64,000 nt of DNA. Origin: an uncultured Clostridia bacterium. Its GTDB lineage: Bacteria > Bacillota > Clostridia > Oscillospirales > CAG-272. The stretch spans positions 134,935-198,934 of the forward strand of contig CANRFY010000002.1 of NCBI GenBank assembly GCA_947630015.1, given 5' to 3'. Shown piece by piece: positions 18,140 through 25,555 of this stretch. Positions within the stretch are counted from its first letter, which is position 1; each line of letters begins with the position of its first letter. The position numbers and the translations under genes are program-made. The notes beneath the pieces were generated by a model that was not told the DNA's origin, did not search any database, and saw only the letters and a program-made list of their open reading frames with translations.

Positions 18140-18168
18140 TTGATAAAATCGGCGCTTTATGGTACAAT
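18140..18168 (+). promoter_or_regulatory. SigA-type promoter of the LysR gene
   Basis: TTGATA (18140-18145) and TACAAT (18163-18168) are 17 bases apart. The LysR start codon is 33 bases further on. It follows directly after the tandem-repeat tail of array B. Confidence 0.75.
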
Positions 18169-18200
18169 ATCCGTACACAGAACAAAAAGGTGGGGATTTC

Positions 18201-19124
18201 ATGACGTTGCAGCAGATGCGGTATGCGATCGCGATCGCGGAATGCGGATCGCTCAACAAAGCGGCGGAGACGCTTTACATCGCGCAGCCGTCGTTATCGC
18301 TTTCGATGCAGGAGCTGGAGCGCGAGCTTGGCATCACGATCTTCAACAGAAGCGGCAGAGGCGTGACGCTGACTCAGGACGGCGCCGAATTTCTGCTTTA
18401 TGCGCGGCAGATATACAGTCAATACGAATCGCTGCTCGAAAAATACGGCGACTCGAAAAAGCTGAAGAAGAAATTCGGCGTATCGACGCAGCACTATTCG
18501 TTTGCGGTGAAGGCGTTTGTGGAGCTTGTAAAGTCGTTCGATATGCTCGAATACGATTTTGCGATACGCGAGACGAAGACGCGGGATGTGATCTCCGACG
18601 TCGCGTCGTTCAAAAGCGAGATCGGGATACTGTATTTATCCGATTTCAACCGTGCCGCGATCACGAAGCTGCTCCGCACGGCGGGGCTTGAATTTCACCA
18701 CCTCATCGACTGCCGCGCGTATGTATATTTATGGTCGGGGCATCCGCTGGCGAAAAAGGAATCGATCAGGCTTGACGAGCTGATGGATTATCCGTGTTTA
18801 TCGTTCGAGCAGGGCGACACGAGTTCGTTTTATTTTGCGGAGGAGATACTAAGCACCGGCGAATATATGCGCACCATAAAGGCGAACGACAGAGCGACGA
18901 TGCTGAATCTCATGGTAGGGTTAAACGGCTACACGCTTTGCTCGGGGATCATATGCGAGGAATTGAACGGCGACAGCTACATTGCGGTCCCGTTCGAGTG
19001 CGATCCGAACGCGGGCAGCAGCGTGATGGAGATCGGATATGTGATAAAGAGCAACACGATCTTAAGCGTGATGGGAGAGCGTTACATACAGGAGATCAGG
19101 AAGTATCTGCGCACGCGGGCATGA
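18201..19124 (+). CDS. LysR-family regulator, probably of sulfur/methionine genes
   Basis: The protein is 307 residues from ATG 18201 (AAGGTGGGG upstream). The N-terminal winged helix-turn-helix (1-60: LQQMRYAIAIAECGSLNKAAETLYIAQPSLS) is typical of LysR regulators. A linker helix and a two-lobed effector-binding domain (about 90-300) follow. It lies immediately upstream of metY. Two matching TATAG-N7-CTATA palindromes, one in front of metY and one in front of metQ, are the likely operators, giving an activator role in a small met regulon. The effector is unknown; O-acetylserine or homocysteine would be the usual candidates. CysL/CysR-type assignment is also possible. Confidence 0.88.
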   Translation: MTLQQMRYAIAIAECGSLNKAAETLYIAQPSLSLSMQELERELGITIFNRSGRGVTLTQDGAEFLLYARQIYSQYESLLEKYGDSKKLKKKFGVSTQHYSFAVKAFVELVKSFDMLEYDFAIRETKTRDVISDVASFKSEIGILYLSDFNRAAITKLLRTAGLEFHHLIDCRAYVYLWSGHPLAKKESIRLDELMDYPCLSFEQGDTSSFYFAEEILSTGEYMRTIKANDRATMLNLMVGLNGYTLCSGIICEELNGDSYIAVPFECDPNAGSSVMEIGYVIKSNTILSVMGERYIQEIRKYLRTRA

Positions 19125-19131
19125 CGTTGTG

Positions 19132-19150
19132 ATATAGGTAATACCTATAT
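19132..19150. promoter_or_regulatory. LysR-type operator upstream of metY
   Basis: A perfect palindrome with arms ATATAGGT and ACCTATAT around AAT. Its core TATAGGTAATACCTATA is TATAG-N7-CTATA, a T-N11-A class LysR site and close to the MtaR/MetR box described for streptococci. Its last core base (19149) is 22 bases before the metY -35 box, the same spacing as at metQ. It begins eight bases after the end of the LysR gene. Confidence 0.7.
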
Positions 19151-19171
19151 GTCACGATCGGAATCGGATAT

Positions 19172-19201
19172 TTGACAAACGCCTCCGGCGTTTGGTATAA
19201 T
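19172..19201 (+). promoter_or_regulatory. metY promoter with palindrome in the spacer
   Basis: TTGACA (19172-19177) and TATAAT (19196-19201) are separated by 18 bases. A second perfect palindrome, CAAACGCC-TCC-GGCGTTTG (19176-19194), occupies the spacer and would be hidden by RNA polymerase, so it may be a repressor site. The 59-base leader that follows is too short for a SAM riboswitch. Confidence 0.75.
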
Positions 19202-19260
19202 TCGTGTATACGAAAAATCGGCGCGGAAAGCGCGATCATAAATGAAAGGAAGAGACAGTA

Positions 19261-20562
19261 ATGACAGACATACGCGATCCGAAGAATTGGAGCTTTGAGA
19301 CAAAGCAGCTCCACGTAGGGCAGGAGGAAGCCGATCCCGCGACCGACGCGCGGGCGGTGCCGATATACGCGTCGACGTCGTTCGTATTCCGCGATGCGGA
19401 AAATGCCGCGGACAGGTTCAGTCTGCGCGATTCCGGCAACATATATGCGCGGTTGACGAATCCGACGAGCGACGTATTTGAGCGGCGCATAGCGGCGCTC
19501 GAATCGGGGGCCGCGGCGTTATCGGCGTCGTCGGGAGCCGCTGCGATCAACTATGTATTCAACGCGTTGGCGAAGACGGGTGAACACATTGTCGCGGCGA
19601 AGACTATATACGGCGGCACGTACAATCTGCTTGCGCACACGCTTCCGCTGACGTCGGGCGTGACGGCGACGTTTGTTGATCCCGACGAGGAGGGATCGTT
19701 CGAGGCCGCGATAAAGGACAACACGAAGGCGATATTTGTTGAGACGCTCGGCAATCCGAACTCGAACATAATCGATCTCGAGGCGGTGGCGGAAATTGCG
19801 CACCGGCACGGTATCCCGCTCGTCGTCGATTCGACGTTTGCGACGCCGTATCTGATACGTCCCATCGAGCATGGAGCCGACATTGTCGTACATTCGGCGA
19901 CGAAATTCATCGGCGGACACGGGACCGCGATCGGCGGTGTTATCGTTGACGGCGGGACGTTCGACTGGAAGGCGTCGGGAAAATTCCCTTGGATATCGGA
20001 GCCGAATCCGAGCTATCACGGGATATCGTTTGCGGAGACGGGGCCGGCGGCGTTCGTGACGTACATTCGGGCGATACTGCTGCGCGACACGGGCGGGACG
20101 CTGTCGCCGTTTCACGCGTTCATGTTTCTGCAGGGGCTTGAGACGCTCTCGATCCGCGTCGAGCGGCACGTTGAAAACGCGCTTCGCATCGTGGATTATT
20201 TGAATTCGCACCCGCAGGTCGAGGCCGTCCATCATCCGTCGCTGCCGTCGGAGCGCAGTCACTATCTATATGACAAGTATTTCCCGAACGGCGCGGGGTC
20301 GATCTTCACGTTCGAGATCAAGGGCGGCGCCGACACGGCGAAAAAATTCATCGACAATCTCCCTATTTTCTCCCTGCTCGCCAACGTCGCGGACGTGAAA
20401 TCGCTCGTGATCCATCCCGCAAGCACAACTCATTCCCAGCTCACGGAGGAGGAACTGCTCGAACAGGACATCAAACCGAATACGATCCGCCTCTCGATCG
20501 GCATCGAAAATATCAACGACCTCATCGCCGCCCTCGATACTGCTTTCGCCGCTGTGAGGTGA
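19261..20562 (+). CDS. metY: O-acetylhomoserine sulfhydrylase
   Basis: This 433-residue PLP enzyme makes homocysteine from O-acetylhomoserine and sulfide. The fold-type I Cys/Met metabolism signature is present: SSGAAAINY, YGGTYNLL, ETLGNPNSNIID, DSTFATPYL and the PLP-lysine motif SATKFIGGHGTAIGG with Lys215. The inserts and length (about 430 against 380-400) favour MetY over cystathionine synthases. GAAAGGAAG precedes ATG 19261. It is followed by repeat array C and the metQNI methionine transporter, giving a synthesis-plus-uptake methionine unit. Confidence 0.93.
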   Translation: MTDIRDPKNWSFETKQLHVGQEEADPATDARAVPIYASTSFVFRDAENAADRFSLRDSGNIYARLTNPTSDVFERRIAALESGAAALSASSGAAAINYVFNALAKTGEHIVAAKTIYGGTYNLLAHTLPLTSGVTATFVDPDEEGSFEAAIKDNTKAIFVETLGNPNSNIIDLEAVAEIAHRHGIPLVVDSTFATPYLIRPIEHGADIVVHSATKFIGGHGTAIGGVIVDGGTFDWKASGKFPWISEPNPSYHGISFAETGPAAFVTYIRAILLRDTGGTLSPFHAFMFLQGLETLSIRVERHVENALRIVDYLNSHPQVEAVHHPSLPSERSHYLYDKYFPNGAGSIFTFEIKGGADTAKKFIDNLPIFSLLANVADVKSLVIHPASTTHSQLTEEELLEQDIKPNTIRLSIGIENINDLIAALDTAFAAVR

Positions 20563-20936
20563 CTTTTGGGGTTTCACCCCAAACCCTGACTTAAGGGGGG
20601 CTTTTGAAAAAGCCCCCCTTAAGAATCCCCGCAAAACTTTTCTTACAAAGGTTATTGGGCGAGTGTGTTCGCCCCTGCATCGCGCGTTTATGCAAGGGCG
20701 AAGTAGTCGCGCGAGCGCGAACACCGCTTTTTAGGGCTTTGCCCCATACCCCGCTTAAGGAACTTCTTATAAGGAAGTTGAACTTTCCACAAGCGGAAAG
20801 TTATCAGATGCTCCGTATCTGCCATCTTAAGAATCTTCAAGAATTTTTATGACAAGGGTTATGGGGCAAATGTGTTCGCCTCTGCGGTGCGCGTTTGTGC
20901 AAGGGAAAATTCATTTCCGCAGTTGAAATATTTGTT
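20563..20936 (+). repeat. 3'-end hairpin-module array C
   Basis: The non-coding gap between metY and metQ contains a chain of hairpins: TTGGGGT/ACCCCAA (20566-20583); a 34-base hairpin with perfect 16-bp arms CTTAAGGGGGGCTTTT around GA (20590-20623); a roughly 70-base module with TTCGCCC/GGGCGAA arms (about 20657-20727) that is found inverted in array F and partially again at 20862-20910; AACTTC/GAAGTT and AACTTTCC/GGAAAGTT hairpins near 20761-20802; and CAGAT/ATCTG. No open frame of quality crosses it. Confidence 0.8.
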
Positions 20937-20994
20937 AAAGAATCCCGCCCGAAAGGGCGGGATTTCCCATCCAAAGGATGGGATTCTTTTTTTG
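20937..20994 (+). terminator. Nested intrinsic terminator before metQ
   Basis: Outer arms AAAGAATCCC (20937-20946) and GGGATTCTTT (20980-20989) enclose two tight hairpins, CCCGCCC-GAAA-GGGCGGG (20944-20961) and CCCATCC-AAA-GGATGGG (20966-20982), and end in TTCTTTTTTTG. It isolates metQNI from metY, agreeing with a separate metQ promoter. Confidence 0.85.
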
Positions 20995-21001
20995 CGTCAG
21001 C

Positions 21002-21018
21002 TATAGATTTTATCTATA
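21002..21018. promoter_or_regulatory. LysR-type operator upstream of metQ
   Basis: Perfect 17-base palindrome TATAGAT-TTT-ATCTATA. It shares the TATAG-N7-CTATA frame with the box before metY, and its end is also exactly 22 bases before the -35 hexamer. This matches the location of LysR recognition sites near -60. Confidence 0.7.
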
Positions 21019-21040
21019 TCTTAGAATAAAATTCACGTAT

Positions 21041-21069
21041 TAGACAATTCTCATCCGAGGTGATATAAT
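21041..21069 (+). promoter_or_regulatory. metQNI promoter
   Basis: TAGACA (21041-21046) and TATAAT (21064-21069) lie 17 bases apart. The weak -35 fits a promoter that needs an activator. The leader to the metQ start is 44 bases, so no riboswitch fits. Confidence 0.75.
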
Positions 21070-21113
21070 ACGGACTTGTAGAAAACATTTTGATCCCGAA
21101 AGGAAAGTAAAAA

Positions 21114-21980
21114 ATGAAGAAGATCACATTTGTAAGAATTGCAAGCCTTGCGCTTGCGCTGCTGTTTACGCTCGGACTCTGCGCCTGCGGTGAAAAGGGC
21201 GACAGCTCCAAGACGATCAGAGTCGGCGTGAATCCCGTCCCGCACGCGGAGATACTTGAAAACGCCGTAAAGAAGGTGCTTGCGGAGCAGGGCTGGGAGC
21301 TTGAGGTCGTCGTATTCCAGGATTACGTACTGCCAAACACATCGCTCGAATCCGGCGAGCTTGACGCGAACTATTTCCAGACGCTCGGTTACATGGACAA
21401 TCAGGTCGAGACGAACGGACTTCATCTCGTCGCCGTCGCGGGCGTTCACATCGAGCCGATGGGGATCTACTCTCAGAAGTACAAATCCGTCTCGGAGCTG
21501 CCGGACGGCGCGTCGATAGGAGTGCCGAACGACGCCGACAACGAGGCGCGCGGCCTGAATCTTCTCGTTCAAAAGGGGCTTTTGAACTCCCTCGGACAGT
21601 ACGGAGTCGATCCGAACGTCACAGCCGAATCGCTCACTGACGACGCGGACGCCAATCCGCACGGCTACAAGATCACGCCGCTGGAGGCGGCGAGCCTGCC
21701 CTTGGCGCTGCCCGATCTTGACGCGGCCGTTATCAACGGCAACTATGCGCTCGGCGCGGAGCTTCCCGCATCATATCCGGCGCTTGAGGTAGAGGAATTT
21801 ACCGACGAGACGACGCTTCAGAGGACGAATTTCGTCGTCGTCAAGGAAGGAAACGAGAATTCCGAAAAGATAAAGGCGCTCGTGGATGCGATCCGTTCCG
21901 ACGCGGTGAAGCAGTACATAGAGGAAACGTACAAAGGCGCCGTGATCCCGTCGTTCATCGATCCTCCGTCGTCGAAATAA
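21114..21980 (+). CDS. metQ: Methionine ABC transporter substrate-binding lipoprotein
   Basis: This 288-residue NlpA/MetQ-family lipoprotein has a hydrophobic signal peptide ending in lipobox LCAC with lipidated Cys25. The mature part starts with the conserved IRVGVNPVPHAEILE and includes FQDYVLPN, LDANYFQTLGYMD, GIYSQKYKSV and NGNYALGA, typical of methionine binders. It captures methionine outside the membrane and hands it to MetNI. GAAAGGAAAG precedes the ATG. It lies first in the operon, six bases before metN. Confidence 0.94.
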   Translation: MKKITFVRIASLALALLFTLGLCACGEKGDSSKTIRVGVNPVPHAEILENAVKKVLAEQGWELEVVVFQDYVLPNTSLESGELDANYFQTLGYMDNQVETNGLHLVAVAGVHIEPMGIYSQKYKSVSELPDGASIGVPNDADNEARGLNLLVQKGLLNSLGQYGVDPNVTAESLTDDADANPHGYKITPLEAASLPLALPDLDAAVINGNYALGAELPASYPALEVEEFTDETTLQRTNFVVVKEGNENSEKIKALVDAIRSDAVKQYIEETYKGAVIPSFIDPPSSK

Positions 21981-21986
21981 ATCCCG

Positions 21987-22961
21987 ATGATACAAATTGA
22001 AAATCTGCGGAAATCCTTTCAGAACACGGAAGTTCTGAAAGGAATTTCGCTTACTGTCAACGACGGCGAGATATACGGCATTATCGGCCAGAGCGGCGCG
22101 GGCAAATCGACGCTTCTGCGCTGCATAAACGGGCTTGAATCGTTCGATTCCGGCACGCTCACCGTCGACGGAAAAAGCGTCGACGTCAAAAACAAGGCGG
22201 AGCTGAGGCTGATCCAGAAGCGGATGGGAATGATATTCCAGAGCTTCAATCTGCTCGAACGTCTCGACGTATATGAAAACGTCGCGCTTCCGATGCGGTT
22301 CTGGGGGATCGACAGAAAAAAGCCCGAGAACAGGGAGAAGATAATGAATCTGCTCCGTCTTGTCGGGCTTGAGGAAAAGCTGAAATCGAAGCCGCGCGAG
22401 CTGTCGGGCGGGCAGAAGCAGCGCGTCGCGATAGCGCGCGCGCTCGTTCTCGATCCCGATTTTCTTCTTTGCGACGAGGCGACGAGCGCGCTCGATCCCG
22501 AGATAACGAAGGGGATACTGGCGCTTTTGCAGAGGATCAACAGCGAGCTTGGCATCACAGTCATAGTCGTGACGCATCAGATGGAGGTCGTAAAGCAGAT
22601 ATGCGGGCGCGTTGCGTTCATCTCCGACGGAAGAGTGCTGTCGGAGGGGAAGCCGGAGGAGCTTTTCATCAAGCCGGCGGCGCCCGAGATCAAATCGTTT
22701 TTGCGCGACGAAAGCGAGCTTTTGCCGAAGGTCGGCACGAACGTGCGTCTCTATTTCACGGGCGAGGGGTCGGAGGCTCCCGTCGTGACGGAGATGGCGC
22801 GAGAGCTGGGACGCGATTTTTCGATCTGTTGGGCGAAGCTTGAGGATTTCCGCGAAAACGTCTATGGCAGTCTTGTTTTAAACGTCAAGGACGAGGATCT
22901 CGATGACGTCGCGTCGTTTCTGAACAGAAACGGCGTAAGCTGGGAGGTGATCGGCAAATGA
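21987..22961 (+). CDS. metN: Methionine ABC transporter ATPase
   Basis: This 324-residue protein has an ABC ATPase domain (1-240) with Walker A GQSGAGKST, signature LSGGQKQR and Walker B FLLCDEATSALDPE, plus the switch histidine in VVTHQM. The C-terminal NIL (ACT-like) domain (about 250-324) binds methionine and mediates trans-inhibition in MetN proteins. The combination with metQ and metI fixes the assignment. Confidence 0.95.
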   Translation: MIQIENLRKSFQNTEVLKGISLTVNDGEIYGIIGQSGAGKSTLLRCINGLESFDSGTLTVDGKSVDVKNKAELRLIQKRMGMIFQSFNLLERLDVYENVALPMRFWGIDRKKPENREKIMNLLRLVGLEEKLKSKPRELSGGQKQRVAIARALVLDPDFLLCDEATSALDPEITKGILALLQRINSELGITVIVVTHQMEVVKQICGRVAFISDGRVLSEGKPEELFIKPAAPEIKSFLRDESELLPKVGTNVRLYFTGEGSEAPVVTEMARELGRDFSICWAKLEDFRENVYGSLVLNVKDEDLDDVASFLNRNGVSWEVIGK

Positions 22962-23001
22962 AACGTCAATATGCCGAAATCGGAACGGACGGTGAGATGT
23001 A

Positions 23002-23661
23002 ATGGGCATACTTTCAACGACAAGCATGGCGAGCGTGCTTTTGAACGCATTCTGGCAGACGCTGTACATGGTATTCTGGTCGACATTGTTTTCGGTTTTG
23101 ATCGGATTCATTCCCGCGATCGTGCTGACGCTGACGGCGCCGGACGGACTGCGTCCGTGCAGGCCCGTATATGAAGCATTGAGCTTTCTCGTCAACGTGT
23201 TTCGCAGCTTTCCGTTCATAATCCTTCTCGTGCTTGTGATCCCGTTCACGCGGCTCCTGATCGGAAAGGCGATCGGGACGACGGCGTCGATCGTGCCGCT
23301 CACGATCTCCGCGATCCCGTTCATCGCGCGTGTTTTTGAGAACGCGCTCCGCGAGACCGATCACGGCGTTATCGAGGCTGCGAAATCGTTCGGCGCATCC
23401 GATCTTCAGATCCTGTTCCGCGTCTATATAAAGGAATCTGTGCCGAGGCTCGTCAACGGCGTCGTTTTGTTGATAATTTCCCTCGTCGGCTATTCCGCGA
23501 TGGCGGGGACCGTCGGCGGCGGCGGCATCGGCGATATCGCGATCAGATTCGGTTATCAGCAGTACAGAACGGATTATCTCGTCGTCTGTTCGATCATTTT
23601 GATCGTCTTCGTCCAGCTGATACAAACAGCGGGGAATTTGATGTATAAGAAGATGGTGTAG
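23002..23661 (+). CDS. metI: Methionine ABC transporter permease
   Basis: This 219-residue permease has five membrane segments. The cytoplasmic coupling loop EAAKSFGASDLQILFRVYIKESVP is the MetI-type EAA motif, and NVFRSFPFIILLV is the usual MetI start segment. ATG 23002 has GGTGAG upstream and lies 40 bases after metN. It completes the metQNI importer. Array D follows its stop. Confidence 0.95.
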   Translation: MGILSTTSMASVLLNAFWQTLYMVFWSTLFSVLIGFIPAIVLTLTAPDGLRPCRPVYEALSFLVNVFRSFPFIILLVLVIPFTRLLIGKAIGTTASIVPLTISAIPFIARVFENALRETDHGVIEAAKSFGASDLQILFRVYIKESVPRLVNGVVLLIISLVGYSAMAGTVGGGGIGDIAIRFGYQQYRTDYLVVCSIILIVFVQLIQTAGNLMYKKMV

Positions 23662-24599
23662 GAAAAGGGGGCTTGCGCAAAGGATTCTCCTTTGCGATTC
23701 TATCGTTTCCTTTTCTTTAAACTTTACAAAGTTATTAAATTATGTTAAGGGCCTCTTTCTCGCAAGAAAGAGGCTGATTGGGATGAGGACCCTTTCTTCA
23801 AAAGAAAGGGTCCTCCCCATACCCCCTCTCAAAAAGAACAACGCGCGTTCGCTTATTTCACGAGGTGAGCTTCTTTTCTTTGAGAAAGAAAAGAACCTCC
23901 CTCGTACACCCTCAAGAAAAGAAACGCATCGCCCGCTTGCGTAGCAAAAAGTAAGCAATCGCCGGTTGCCCCAATAAAATACTGCGCTCACTTTGGTGGG
24001 TGCAGGTTTGCTTCAACAAAATTTTTCACGTTTACCTCAAATCAATCCCTCTCTCGACGCATCTCACTCCCTGTGCCGTAGGCTTTCAAGCCCCATTTGC
24101 GCGCACCACGCTCATGCGATGTCCGTCGCTGCCAGCGCCGGATTGATCGCGACATTCCATACGGCGCAGTCGAATAAGTCCGCGTGGGAGCTGTTAGCAG
24201 GGACGATATCGCGTTCGCACTGACACAAACCCTCACGGATGCACGACATTGCGCGCCAACCGGTGCGAACCGTTGCGTATCTCATTGTGAGTCACATTTG
24301 TTCGCACGACACGAGCGGAATCTGGCGATACCATAAACAATTAACCAAGACAGAATCGCCTCGATCTCGACCCGCCGCGCGGAAGCACAAAGCTGTTTAC
24401 CGAAATAAAATCGCGGTTTACGCCCGAAACGATTCTTTCCGCTGACTGGAGCCGAATCGACGCCACCGGCACGCCGTTTTCTGGGATTGTTAAGGGTCTC
24501 TTTGCCGGCCAGCAAAGAGACCCTTAACACTTTCTTTAACTTTGTAAAGTTTTAGATTAGTAATGGCGAGAATCGCAAAGGAATCGCCTTTGCCCCCAT
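23662..24599 (-). repeat. 3'-end hairpin-module array D (inverted relative to A)
   Basis: This is a non-coding 938-base stretch between the convergent metI and GT2 genes. It carries a truncated copy of the 36-base hairpin (23745-23774), GGACCC/GGGTCC hairpin (23787-23813), the GAGGTGAGCTTCTTTTC/GAAAAGAACCTCCCTC hairpin (23861-23904), the module with GATGTCCGTCGCTGCCAGC (about 24000-24225, inverted in A), an inverted diverged copy of the 191 bp core (about 24226-24400), and a 40-base palindrome GTTAAGGGTCTCTTTG/CAAAGAGACCCTTAAC (24489-24528). Confidence 0.85.
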
Positions 24600-25547
24600 T
24601 CACCCGATCCTTTTTATATCGTCGCGATTTGAATCGGCGACGATATAATGCGGGCGATGCTTGGCCTCGAGGTACATCTTCGCTATATACTGTCCTATAA
24701 TGCCGAGGAAAAAGATCTGCAAGCCGCCCATGAAGATGATGATGCAGACGAGAGACGCCCAGCCCGCGACGGGTTCGTCGAACAGAAGACGTCTTATTAC
24801 GATCACAAGCTCGGCGATAAATGCGAAAAACGTAAGACCGAATCCGAGCCATGACGCGATCGATAGCGGCACCTGCGAGAAATTCATTATCCCGTCGACG
24901 GCATAGGCGAACAGACGCCAGAAGCTCCACTTCGTCTTGCCCGCGACGCGCTCGCGATTCTCATACGGGATCCACTTCGTGCGGAAGCCGACCCAGCCGA
25001 ATATCCCCTTCGAGAATCTGTTGTATTCATGCATCGATGTGATCACATCCGCCACTTCGCGCCTCATAATGCGGAAATCGCGCGCGCCGTCCACCATTTC
25101 GGCGTCTGAAATCTTGTTTATCATGCGATAAAACCCACGCGCAAACATACTGCGCACGGGAGGCTCGCCGTGTCTGTCGACGCGCCGCGCCGCCGCGACG
25201 TCGCATTCGCCGCCTGAAACGGCGGCATACATCTCGGGCAGCATCGACGGCGGGTCCTGCAAATCGACGTCCATCACGCCGACATAATCGCCGCGCGCGC
25301 AGCAGAAGCCCGCGTACATCGCGGCCTCCTTGCCGAAATGGCGCGAGAAGCTCACATAATAGACGCGGCTGTCGGATTCGGCCAGCGCCGCCGCCGCGGC
25401 TCTCGTCCCGTCGCGCGAGCCGTCGTCGACGAAGATAAGCTCGCAGTCGCACGGCATCCCGTCGATGACTTTTTTCACCTCGCCGTAAAATATCGGTATC
25501 GATTCCTGCTCGTTGTAGCAGGGTACTATTAGCGATAGAAGAGGCAT
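24600..25547 (-). CDS. GT2 glycosyltransferase, DPM1/GtrB-like, with two membrane helices
   Basis: This 315-residue protein has a GT-A domain (1-225) with SLIVPCYNEQESIP, the DDGSRDGT nucleotide-sugar motif, DVDLQDPP and the acceptor-side KWSFWRLFAYAVDGI segment. Two C-terminal membrane helices follow (about 232-255 and 265-290), the layout of GtrB/YkcC polyprenyl-phosphate hexosyltransferases. It should load a sugar onto undecaprenyl phosphate. ATG 25547 is chosen at the start of the conserved domain; upstream frame extension would overlap the neighbour. Eight bases separate it from the upstream YfhO-like gene, whose lipid-linked sugar donor it may make. Confidence 0.9.
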   Translation of the reverse strand: MPLLSLIVPCYNEQESIPIFYGEVKKVIDGMPCDCELIFVDDGSRDGTRAAAAALAESDSRVYYVSFSRHFGKEAAMYAGFCCARGDYVGVMDVDLQDPPSMLPEMYAAVSGGECDVAAARRVDRHGEPPVRSMFARGFYRMINKISDAEMVDGARDFRIMRREVADVITSMHEYNRFSKGIFGWVGFRTKWIPYENRERVAGKTKWSFWRLFAYAVDGIMNFSQVPLSIASWLGFGLTFFAFIAELVIVIRRLLFDEPVAGWASLVCIIIFMGGLQIFFLGIIGQYIAKMYLEAKHRPHYIVADSNRDDIKRIG

Positions 25548-25555
25548 TATGCCGC

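Noticed and set aside
19202..19260. Possible SAM riboswitch before metY
   Set aside because: The leader is only 59 bases and shows no S-box landmarks.
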